Program-made: the position numbers and the translations under genes
Notes under the pieces: model-generated
Told to the model about the DNA's origin: nothing
The model's input: the letters and a program-made list of their open reading frames with translations, nothing else
Databases searched by the model: none
Shown here: positions 9,969 to 17,499 of the stretch, piece after piece
Layout: each line of letters begins with the position of its first letter
Position numbering within the stretch: the first letter of the stretch is position 1
Assembly (NCBI RefSeq): GCF_900230225.1
Contig: NZ_OCNH01000007.1
Location: 310,001-374,000, forward strand
Reading direction: 5' to 3'
DNA: 64,000 nt
Source: Spirosoma fluviale
Lineage (GTDB): Bacteria > Bacteroidota > Bacteroidia > Cytophagales > Spirosomataceae

Positions 9969-11933
9969 TTAATTTCCGCTTATAACAGCTGCTACGACCG
10001 GCTTCGTTTTCGTATCGGTCATCAGGGGTTTGGGTGCCGGTGCTGCCTTCTGCGGAACGGTATCCTTTTTAGGAGCTGCCGGGGCAGGCTTTTTATAGCC
10101 GGGAAGTCCATTAACTGGCGGCAGATAGTTTGATGCCAATACCTGTTCTTCGAGCTTTTTGGCTTCTGTCTTCCGCTTCAAATAGCGTTCAGCTACCAGA
10201 GCGGCTACAGATGCAGCGGCTTTGCCTCCCCAGCCAGCGTTCTCCACAAATACGGCCACCGCAATTTTAGGGTCATTCATGGGGGCAAATCCAATGAAGA
10301 TAGAGTGATCGAATTTATGGCCGAACTTATTATTCTGCGATGTACCCGTCTTACCGCACAAGTCGATACCTGCGATGTTGGCCAGGGGCGTTACGGTACC
10401 ATGTGCCACAGCTCCCCGCATTCCGTCGATGACCGGCAGGTAGTATTTATAGTCGATGCCGGTTTCGTGCCGTTCGCGGTATTCGGCGGAGAGACCAACG
10501 CCTGGCTTACCAAATCCTTTGATGTAATGCGGAGTAATATACCAACCCCGGTTTGCGATGGTGGCCGCTAAATTAGCCAGCTTTAGCGGGCTGATCAGCA
10601 ATTCACCTTCGCCAATACTCAGCGAATAAACGTTCGAGAACTTCCAGCGCAACGCCCCCCGGTAGGCCTTATCATAGTACTCGGGTGTTGGCAGGTTTCC
10701 TTTGAGTTCACTGGGCAGATCGATACCCAGTTTACTGCCCATACCAAATTTCTCGGCCATATCATGCCATTGTTTCAAACCGATGGCCGACGCCTTAAAC
10801 GTATTATTCTCCCCGTTGAAGTAAAGAAATTTACGAAATACGTAATAAAAATAAGGGTTACAGGAATTCTGAACGGCCCCACGCAGGCTGTTTCCCCCCC
10901 GGCAGTGGCAGCGCATTGGTGAGCCCGCGTGCCCATAGACCGTATTCGGAAAGAGTGACCCCTGCTGTTGCGCAATCAACGCCTGAATTAGCTTGAACGT
11001 AGAGCCCGGTCGGTAACTGGCCATGACGGGCCGATTAATTAGTGGCTTATAGGGGTTTTTTATTAAGGCCCGGTAATTTTTCGAGAAAAAACGGCTCGAT
11101 AACAGATTCGGATCATAGGTGGGAGCCGAGACAGACACCAGAATTTCGCCCGTTGCGGGTTCAATGGCCAACACGGCGCCTACTTTGTTCTGCATCAGGC
11201 TATCGGCGTATCGCTGCACCTCTACGTCAATGCCCGTGATTAGGTTTTGCCCGGCAACGGCCAGCGTATCGAATGCCCCATTTTTCCAGGATCCTTTATT
11301 CACTCCGCGCACATTCTGCATCATGAACTTTACGCCCCGCTTACCGCGCAACTGCTCTTCGTACTGTTCCTCCAGTCCGTTGTGGCCAATGTAATCCCCC
11401 TGTCGGTAGTAGAGAATATCCTGGTTTTCGAGCTGCTTTTTGCTGATTTCGCTTACGTACCCCAGTGCATTCGATAGCGTATGTGCCGGATAAGTGCGCA
11501 TGGAACTAATTACCGGCTCAAAGCCCCGATAGTCGACCAACGCATCCTGAATCCGGGCAAAATCCTCTTTGGAAAGCTGTCGCAGGAAAAGGGAGGGCTT
11601 CACGGGCGAGTAGTTTTTCGCCAGCCCCATGATACTGTCAAAGTCAGAAACACTGATATTCATCATCCGGCAGAAGGCGGATGTATCGGGAATACGAACC
11701 TGCTTTGGTGTGACGTACAGATCGTAAACGGGGGTATTATAAACGATAAGGTGGTTGTTTCTGTCGTAGATCTGCCCACGATACGGTATCTCGACCACTC
11801 GCTTAATGGAGTTCTTCGATGCCCCCAGCGAATAGGTGTCGTCCAACACCTGTAGATAAAACAATCGGGCCAGATACGTTAATCCAACCAGGCAAAAAAT
11901 ACCAATGATGACCCACTTTCGATTCTCTAACAT
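9969..11933 (-). CDS. mrdA: Penicillin-binding protein 2 (elongation transpeptidase)
   Basis: Cross-links peptidoglycan during rod elongation; anchored in the inner membrane with its enzyme domain in the periplasm. 654 residues. One N-terminal TM (about 8-26), then the dimerisation domain (YRGQIYDRN near 51-59), then the transpeptidase domain. Its three active-site motifs are intact: STFK (311-314), SCN (357-359) and KTG (528-530). The C-terminal 50 residues are rich in Pro, Ala and Lys (KKPAPAAPKK), a low-complexity tail that may vary between strains. Immediately upstream of rodA and probably co-transcribed. A perfect TAACTTTG box lies upstream. Confidence 0.95.
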   Translation of the reverse strand: MLENRKWVIIGIFCLVGLTYLARLFYLQVLDDTYSLGASKNSIKRVVEIPYRGQIYDRNNHLIVYNTPVYDLYVTPKQVRIPDTSAFCRMMNISVSDFDSIMGLAKNYSPVKPSLFLRQLSKEDFARIQDALVDYRGFEPVISSMRTYPAHTLSNALGYVSEISKKQLENQDILYYRQGDYIGHNGLEEQYEEQLRGKRGVKFMMQNVRGVNKGSWKNGAFDTLAVAGQNLITGIDVEVQRYADSLMQNKVGAVLAIEPATGEILVSVSAPTYDPNLLSSRFFSKNYRALIKNPYKPLINRPVMASYRPGSTFKLIQALIAQQQGSLFPNTVYGHAGSPMRCHCRGGNSLRGAVQNSCNPYFYYVFRKFLYFNGENNTFKASAIGLKQWHDMAEKFGMGSKLGIDLPSELKGNLPTPEYYDKAYRGALRWKFSNVYSLSIGEGELLISPLKLANLAATIANRGWYITPHYIKGFGKPGVGLSAEYRERHETGIDYKYYLPVIDGMRGAVAHGTVTPLANIAGIDLCGKTGTSQNNKFGHKFDHSIFIGFAPMNDPKIAVAVFVENAGWGGKAAASVAALVAERYLKRKTEAKKLEEQVLASNYLPPVNGLPGYKKPAPAAPKKDTVPQKAAPAPKPLMTDTKTKPVVAAVISGN

Positions 11934-11971
11934 GAGAATATTTTCCTTTCAATCAAGCTATGTACTCTCTA

Positions 11972-11979
11972 CAAAGTTA
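11972..11979 (-). promoter_or_regulatory. Likely -7 promoter box for mrdA-rodA
   Basis: The minus strand reads TAACTTTG, matching TAnnTTTG, 39-46 bases upstream of the mrdA start. No clear TTTG -33 box is seen, but distance and orientation suit a promoter for the mrdA-rodA pair. Confidence 0.45.
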
Positions 11980-11987
11980 GTCTAAAT

Positions 11988-12073
11988 AATGATGAATGAT
12001 AAGCCATGATTTATGAATAATAAGCGTGTTGCATTCGTTTGTCACTCGTAATCAGGCTACATCATTCATCATT
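11988..12073. repeat. 13-bp perfect inverted repeat upstream of mrdA
   Basis: AATGATGAATGAT (11988-12000) and ATCATTCATCATT (12061-12073) are exact reverse complements, 60 bases apart. Further ATGAT/ATGAA words fill the loop. It sits between the SMP-30 gene stop and the mrdA promoter box and has the same simple-word style as the mrdA-rodA spacer. Confidence 0.55.
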
Positions 12074-12092
12074 CCTACTTTATCGTCAAAAA

Positions 12093-13121
12093 TCACCATC
12101 CTTTCGCCATAGTCCGCAACCGGCAGAGGTACATATCGGAGGTGATGTAGAGTGTGGACCCATCATCACCCCAGGCACAGTTTGCCGTAGCAACGCCAAC
12201 TTTAATAAAACCCAGTGTTTCGCCGGTTGCCGAGAGAACCAGTACTCCGCCCCCACCCGTTACCCACAGATTACCGGCGCGGTCGACTTTCATCCCATCG
12301 AAGCCGCCCTCCAGACCTAGTTTTTTCATGCCCGCAGCACCAAACACCTCCCGTCCTTTTCCCACCGAGCCATCGGTTTGCAGCGGATAGGCCATTACCA
12401 GTGGCCGAAGGGGGTCGGATTGGGCCACATAGAGTGTTTTCTCATCCGGCGACAGCGCTATTCCGTTCGGACGGGTAAGGTCGCCCACAACGATGGATAC
12501 CGCACCGGGTACGCCAGCCCGTTCGGGAGCAATGCGGTACACGCCCCACCCATCCGTTTCTTTTCCCGGATCGTTTTCTTTTTTAGGCATTCCATACGGT
12601 GGATCGGTAAAATAATAGCTGCCGTTGGAATGGGCGACCACATCATTCGGACTATTGAATCGTTTGCCGCTAAAATTGTCGGCCAATGTTCGCTTGCCGC
12701 CACTCCCGTTCAGTGGCATGGCCGTTACACGCCGGTCGCCATGCTCGCAGGCAATAAGCCGCCCCTGCCGGTCGATGGTTAGCCCGTTAGAGCCGGGTTC
12801 ATCACTGTACGGTCCCACACCGGTATAGCCGGATGGCTTTAAGAACGGCGTCACCCCTTCTTTTTCCGTCCATTTAAAAATCGTGTTTTTTGGAACATCC
12901 GAAAAGAGCAGAAACCCCTGGTCTTTGACCCAGATCGGCCCTTCGGTCCAGACGAAACCATTGGCCAGCACCTCAACTTTGGCTTCGGTGGGAATCAACT
13001 TATCCAGACGCGGGTCGACCCGCACAATCTGGCCAATCGTTGGAAAAGACGTAGGCTGCGCCAGGAGCGGGAAAAATGAAGCGCTTAATAAGCCCGTCAA
13101 TAGAATAGAGTTTAGGTTCAT
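12093..13121 (-). CDS. Exported SMP-30/gluconolactonase-family beta-propeller enzyme
   Basis: Probably a periplasmic metal-dependent lactonase or related sugar-acid hydrolase. I chose the ATG at 13121, which gives 342 residues. It begins with a clear signal peptide (MNLNSILLTG to about LLAQP). The frame remains open 37 codons further up, but that part has no family features. Metal-site residues expected for SMP-30 enzymes are visible: Glu in WTEGPIWV, Asn in GSNGLTIDRQGR, Asn in FNSPNDVV and Asp in NGIALSPDEKTLY. Divergent from a Tat-exported Gfo/Idh/MocA oxidoreductase; the two probably share a regulatory region and may act on related sugar derivatives. Substrate unknown. Confidence 0.88.
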   Translation of the reverse strand: MNLNSILLTGLLSASFFPLLAQPTSFPTIGQIVRVDPRLDKLIPTEAKVEVLANGFVWTEGPIWVKDQGFLLFSDVPKNTIFKWTEKEGVTPFLKPSGYTGVGPYSDEPGSNGLTIDRQGRLIACEHGDRRVTAMPLNGSGGKRTLADNFSGKRFNSPNDVVAHSNGSYYFTDPPYGMPKKENDPGKETDGWGVYRIAPERAGVPGAVSIVVGDLTRPNGIALSPDEKTLYVAQSDPLRPLVMAYPLQTDGSVGKGREVFGAAGMKKLGLEGGFDGMKVDRAGNLWVTGGGGVLVLSATGETLGFIKVGVATANCAWGDDGSTLYITSDMYLCRLRTMAKGW

Positions 13122-13263
13122 GCGTTTTTCAGGAATAAGTCTTAAGGCTACGACGATTTTTAACAGGTCGCAAGATGAGAAAGTGGATTGAGTTCTCTTT
13201 TTAATTATACTTACAACTTCGCTTACATTCAAGTGGGTTTCTACTCCCCAATCTGTTTTTGTT

Positions 13264-14700
13264 ATGAACGATAAAAAACGAGTGGCTTCGTCGACCGATC
13301 AGGAAAATAAATCCCGGCGGTCGTTTCTGAAGACCCTTGGCCTTGCCGGCACGGCTGCCGCAGCTGCGCCAGCCGCATTGGCGGAAACCACTGCCTCTAC
13401 GGGCATTCCGCAGTACTTGAATCTGGTACGCAGTCACTCCAGCACAGCTGCCAACGACAAAGTGCGCATTGCCCTCATCGGCACGGGCGGTATGGGTATT
13501 GGCGACACCCAGACGGCGCTCATGGTCGATGGCGTTGAGATGGTAGCGGCCTGCGACTTATACGATGGCCGGTTGCGCCGGGCTAAAGAGTTGTGGGGTG
13601 ACAGCCTTCCGGTAACCAAAGACTACCGCGAAATTCTGGAACGCAAAGATATTGACGCCGTCATTAACGCAACTACCGACCACTGGCACGAGAAAATATC
13701 GTCGGATGCCATGCGCAAAGGCAAGCACGTCTACTGCGAGAAGCCGATGGTGCAGAAAGTAGAGGACGGCCACACCCTGATCAAGGTATCGAAAGAAACC
13801 GGCAAAGTGTTCCAGGTGGGTAGCCAGTTTGCCAGTTCGCTGCTTATTGCCAAAGCCCGCGAACTTCTGAAAGCTGGTGATATTGGCGAACTCGTCTTTG
13901 CTGAGGCCATCTACGACCGCCATAGTGCTATGGGTGCCTGGCAATATTCTGTTCCACCCGATGCATCGCCCCAAACCGTTGACTGGGATACGTACCTGGG
14001 CAGCGCGCCCAAACGCCCCTGGGATCCACTCCGTTTTTTCCGGTGGCGCAACTACCAGGACTATGGCACCGGCATTGCGGGTGATCTCTACGTTCACCTT
14101 TTGACCTCGCTGCATTGCATTACGGGATCAAAAGGGCCAAACAAGGTCTATTCGAGTGGGGGCACCCGTTACTGGAAAGACGGTCGCGATGTACCGGATA
14201 TTCAGTTGAGTATCTACGACTACGGCAAAACAGCCGAACATCCCGAATTTAACCTGACTACCCGTTCCAACTTTGTCGACGGTGGGGGTGGTAACTACCT
14301 CGTTCGGCTGGTAGGAACGGAAGGTGATTTGTCGCTGGGCTTCGACTCGTTGACCGTTCACCGGAACAAGTTCCCCAAGGCACCGGGCATGTCGATCGAC
14401 AACTTTCCGAAAGATCAGAAAGAATTGTACATACAGGAGTATAACAAACTTTATCCGTCCCGGCCTGAACTGGAAGGACCAAAGGAGTTTAAGTACTCGT
14501 TTCCGAAAGATTACAAGGGCGACCGTTACGAACACTTTGTCAATTTCTTCAGCTCTGTTCGCTCCAAAACACCGAACATTGAGGATGCAACATTCGGACT
14601 GCGCGCCTGTGGACCTACGCAGTGCGGAAATATGAGCTTTGCTCAGAAAAAAGCCATTAGCTGGGACCCCATCAATATGAAAATTCTGGGTGCCGTATAA
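13264..14700 (+). CDS. Tat-exported Gfo/Idh/MocA-family oxidoreductase
   Basis: NAD(P)-dependent sugar dehydrogenase or glycosidase-type enzyme of the Gfo/Idh/MocA family, 478 residues. The N-terminus has a twin-arginine signal (SRRSFLKTLGLAGTAAAAA), so it should be folded with cofactor before export to the periplasm, as for glucose-fructose oxidoreductase. A Rossmann domain starts at about residue 66 with ALIGTGGMGIGD, and the family motif YCEKPMV lies near 158-164. The C-terminal alpha/beta domain covers the rest. In Bacteroidota many such Tat-exported copies act on plant or host glycans. The substrate here cannot be told. Divergent from the SMP-30 gene, and closed by a strong terminator. 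Confidence 0.92.
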   Translation: MNDKKRVASSTDQENKSRRSFLKTLGLAGTAAAAAPAALAETTASTGIPQYLNLVRSHSSTAANDKVRIALIGTGGMGIGDTQTALMVDGVEMVAACDLYDGRLRRAKELWGDSLPVTKDYREILERKDIDAVINATTDHWHEKISSDAMRKGKHVYCEKPMVQKVEDGHTLIKVSKETGKVFQVGSQFASSLLIAKARELLKAGDIGELVFAEAIYDRHSAMGAWQYSVPPDASPQTVDWDTYLGSAPKRPWDPLRFFRWRNYQDYGTGIAGDLYVHLLTSLHCITGSKGPNKVYSSGGTRYWKDGRDVPDIQLSIYDYGKTAEHPEFNLTTRSNFVDGGGGNYLVRLVGTEGDLSLGFDSLTVHRNKFPKAPGMSIDNFPKDQKELYIQEYNKLYPSRPELEGPKEFKYSFPKDYKGDRYEHFVNFFSSVRSKTPNIEDATFGLRACGPTQCGNMSFAQKKAISWDPINMKILGAV

Positions 14701-14735
14701 GGTAAAGCTTTTTGTTGAGCACCTAAGTCGCCTAT

Positions 14736-14773
14736 AAAAACGGCAGGGCTCTATCCAGAGTCCTGCCGTTTTT
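14736..14773. terminator. Bidirectional intrinsic terminator
   Basis: Stem AAAAACGGCAGGGCTCT (14736-14752), loop ATCC, and AGAGTCCTGCCGTTTTT (14757-14773), with a single G-U type mismatch. A/T runs on both sides make it work in both directions. It separates the convergent oxidoreductase gene and a lipoprotein gene. Confidence 0.92.
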
Positions 14774-14811
14774 ATGTTTAAAGCTGTTAAGAATCAATTG
14801 CTCCTCACCTG

Positions 14812-15426
14812 CTAATTGAATCCATGAGGAGGGGAAGGATTCGTTTCCAAGTCAGTATTTGTTAATAACGCTGGATCAATTGGTATTGCTGGCTCTAATT
14901 GACCTGCGCCTGTAGTTAGTAAAAATATACTATAATTAATCCGTTCGCCAATCCGCTTAGGCACAAAAACAAGGCTGGTTTTCCCGGGAATACCTTTAAT
15001 TTTCTTGGCTAACTCCTGCACATCCTTCTTTAGAAGAACCTGATCACATACATACGTATTGGGTCCTATAGTAGCAGTAGTACTGCCTATGGGAGTTAAT
15101 TTCATTGTTGGATTGGCACCATACGCGACCGAACCAGAACTCCCCTTTTTAACTACCCATCCATTTAACGTAATTACTGAATCACCAAAAAAGTATTCAA
15201 AAACAAAATCAGAATTACGATAAGCTATTAATGAGTCGCTGGAAACGATTAATGATTCCAGCGTTATGGTAGGAATTTTACTCTTTGCTCCAACAGTTTG
15301 ACTGTTGGCATTCGTACTGGTGGAGTCCGTTTTATCTGATGTAGTCTGACCGGATTGACAAGCCGCAAACCCAAAGGAAACCAGTAAACAGAAAACGAAT
15401 AATTTGATAGTTGTAGTTAGGATCAT
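14812..15426 (-). CDS. Lipoprotein of unknown function
   Basis: 204 residues. The N-terminal signal ends in a lipobox, FAAC, with Cys at 23. A Ser/Thr/Asn-rich linker (about 25-48) follows, as is usual for surface or periplasmic lipoproteins in this phylum. The remaining 150 residues look globular and beta-rich. I recognise no family. The C-terminal end is Pro/Thr/Asn-rich. It is monocistronic, with a terminator after it and an AT-rich 303-base spacer before it. Confidence 0.75.
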   Translation of the reverse strand: MILTTTIKLFVFCLLVSFGFAACQSGQTTSDKTDSTSTNANSQTVGAKSKIPTITLESLIVSSDSLIAYRNSDFVFEYFFGDSVITLNGWVVKKGSSGSVAYGANPTMKLTPIGSTTATIGPNTYVCDQVLLKKDVQELAKKIKGIPGKTSLVFVPKRIGERINYSIFLLTTGAGQLEPAIPIDPALLTNTDLETNPSPPHGFN

Positions 15427-15729
15427 TTTGATGGGATTAAGTTTATATGAATGAGTACGACAGCAAATCAGCTGACTTTCTAAAAGGTAGGTTTTTATTT
15501 TTGGACTAACAACTTACCCGTTGACTATCAAAAGATTGTTTAATACGATGAAAAGTTTATTCTATTTACTTCATCGTGTATATAGATAAAATAATTGACC
15601 TAAAATAGGTACATTCAACCTGATTATATACTTACTTTTTCACGGAATTTGTATATTTAACGATCACACTTTAGTCCTTAAAATCCACATATAAACTATA
15701 CTTTATATGTCTAAACTACTTGAGTCACC
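15427..15729. other. AT-rich divergent promoter region, 303 bases
   Basis: Separates a lipoprotein gene (minus) and the 7-TM/histidine kinase pair (plus). It is markedly AT-rich compared with the genes. It contains an 8-bp inverted repeat ACGATGAA/TTCATCGT (15545-15552, 15570-15577). TATATTTA, a near match to the -7 box, lies about 70 bases upstream of the 7-TM gene. No coding frame. Confidence 0.5.
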
Positions 15730-16395
15730 ATGTTTCAGCTAATCCTCGATTGGTCGGAGATGTGGGCATTGATAATTCCCCTGGTTACTTATTATTTTCA
15801 TCGTCATCAGCCCGGTTATTTTAGGGTAATTTTAGTTTACCTCTGGATAGCATTTATTCTTAATTCAGCAGGAGATTTAATTGGCGATTTCAAACGGTAT
15901 TTACCCGACTGGATGCAGAGTAATCTCATTTTATATGCTATTCACTCAATTTCCAGGTTTGTTTGTTTTGCCTATTTTTTCTTCCTGATAAAGCAGTCTC
16001 ATTTTTTACGATTAAGACGAGTTCTTCCTTTTTTATACCTTCTTTTTGTTATCGCGAACTATATTTTTTTGGAGGATTACCTGGATCAAAATCACTTAAG
16101 TGGAAATCTGTTTACTATTGAGGCTTACTTTTTACTCATCTACTGTTTGCTATACTACTTATCCGAACTACGGGATGAAGTAAAAAGCTTTGGGGATGAT
16201 CAAACCTTCTGGATAGTTACAGGACTCAGTATTTATGTTGTCATTAATTTTTTCATTTTTCTGTTTTACGTCCCTTTAATCAGCGAGAATGCCAGCCTTG
16301 CTGAAAAAATGTGGAGTATTCATAATGTAGCCTATATTATTCTTTGTCTATCCATAACCAAAGCTATGTATGTACCAGTTCGACCTATCTATTGA
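15730..16395 (+). CDS. Seven-helix membrane protein, probable sensor partner of the histidine kinase
   Basis: 221 residues, almost wholly hydrophobic, with seven predicted helices at about 10-23, 31-51, 64-86, 96-114, 127-146, 158-181 and 198-214. No enzyme motif or known family name is recognised. The last 26 bases overlap the start of the histidine kinase gene in another frame, a tight coupling. The simplest reading is a membrane sensor module encoded as a separate polypeptide beside a kinase that has only one helix of its own. That functional link is inference. Codon use is more AT-rich than the surrounding genes. Confidence 0.75.
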   Translation: MFQLILDWSEMWALIIPLVTYYFHRHQPGYFRVILVYLWIAFILNSAGDLIGDFKRYLPDWMQSNLILYAIHSISRFVCFAYFFFLIKQSHFLRLRRVLPFLYLLFVIANYIFLEDYLDQNHLSGNLFTIEAYFLLIYCLLYYLSELRDEVKSFGDDQTFWIVTGLSIYVVINFFIFLFYVPLISENASLAEKMWSIHNVAYIILCLSITKAMYVPVRPIY

Positions 16396-17413
16396 GTCCC
16401 GCATAATCGTTGGCATCTCAGCCATGGTTTTGCTATTCACCGGCTTCCTGATATCCTTCATCACGTCGCAACGAAAAAAAATCCAGCACCACAAAGAACT
16501 GGAACTACTGCATGAGCAACAACAGCAACTATTGGTAGAACAAAATAACCAACTGGAGCAACGGGTTAAGGACAGAACGGCCGAACTAAGGCAGCAAAAA
16601 GAAGCATTGCAAGTTTCCCTTGCTGACCTCAAGACAACACAAATGCAATTGATCCAAAAGGAGAAACTTGCTTCATTAGGCGAGTTGACGGCTGGTATCG
16701 CCCATGAAATTCAAAACCCGCTCAACTTCGTAAAAAACTTTTCGGAAATATCCGTCGAGCTCATCGAAGAATTAAAACAAGAAGTCAGAGAAGGTAACGA
16801 TGTCAATACCCTTGAGCTTGCTGAAACACTCTCGCAAAATCTGGAGAAAATCGGCTCACACAGCAATAGGGCCAGCCGCATTGTGAAAGGTATGCTCGAA
16901 CACTCCCGGTTAAGTTCCGGCGAACGACGACCAACCGACCTCAACGCGTTACTTGATGAGTATATGCGATTGGCTTACCACGGTTTACGGGCTAAAGACA
17001 AAGAATTTAATTGTGAGTTAGTCACCAGCCTTGATCCCCAACTAGTCAAATTGACTATTATCCCTCAGGATATTGGCCGTGTGTTGTTAAACCTATTGAA
17101 CAACGCTTTTTACGCCGTTCGGGAAAAGAAGAAGTACGCAAACTCTACCTACAAACCTACTGTCACGGCGAGTACTAACCAAATCGGCAACAAGGTTGAA
17201 ATCCGAATACTCGACAACGGTATTGGTATACCGGATTCTATAAAGGCCAAGATATTTCAGCCTTTTTTTACTACCAAACCCACCGGTGAGGGAACAGGCC
17301 TTGGCCTGTCGCTTAGCTATGACATTATCACTAAAAGCCATAATGGAGGACTGGAGATGGAAACCAAAGCAGGTGAATTTACTGGCTTCGTTATTACGCT
17401 ACCCATTTCTTAA
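16370..17413 (+). CDS. Orphan sensor histidine kinase
   Basis: Membrane kinase that autophosphorylates on His and passes phosphate to a response regulator. 347 residues. One TM (about 12-31), then a long Gln/Glu-rich coiled coil (about 36-100). The dimerisation/phosphoacceptor H-box is TAGIAHEIQNPLNF, with His 112. The HATPase domain has an N-box (LLNLLNNAFYAV), G1 (DNGIGIPD), F-box (FFTTKPTGEGTGLGLSL) and G2. These match the subgroup with HEIQNPLNFV motifs common in Bacteroidota. There is no periplasmic sensor domain and no response regulator gene next to it. Input may come from the overlapping 7-TM protein. Confidence 0.93.
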   Translation: MYQFDLSIESRIIVGISAMVLLFTGFLISFITSQRKKIQHHKELELLHEQQQQLLVEQNNQLEQRVKDRTAELRQQKEALQVSLADLKTTQMQLIQKEKLASLGELTAGIAHEIQNPLNFVKNFSEISVELIEELKQEVREGNDVNTLELAETLSQNLEKIGSHSNRASRIVKGMLEHSRLSSGERRPTDLNALLDEYMRLAYHGLRAKDKEFNCELVTSLDPQLVKLTIIPQDIGRVLLNLLNNAFYAVREKKKYANSTYKPTVTASTNQIGNKVEIRILDNGIGIPDSIKAKIFQPFFTTKPTGEGTGLGLSLSYDIITKSHNGGLEMETKAGEFTGFVITLPIS

Positions 17414-17499
17414 CCCTGGCGAAAAAGGAATTGCTACCTTATCAGTTGCTCATTTCTGGCTCTCTAAACCGTACAGACGTTACGCATTACGGACACCTT

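Noticed and set aside
13122-13232. 37-codon N-terminal extension of the SMP-30 gene
   Set aside because: The ATG at 13121 is followed by a clean signal peptide; the extension would bury it.
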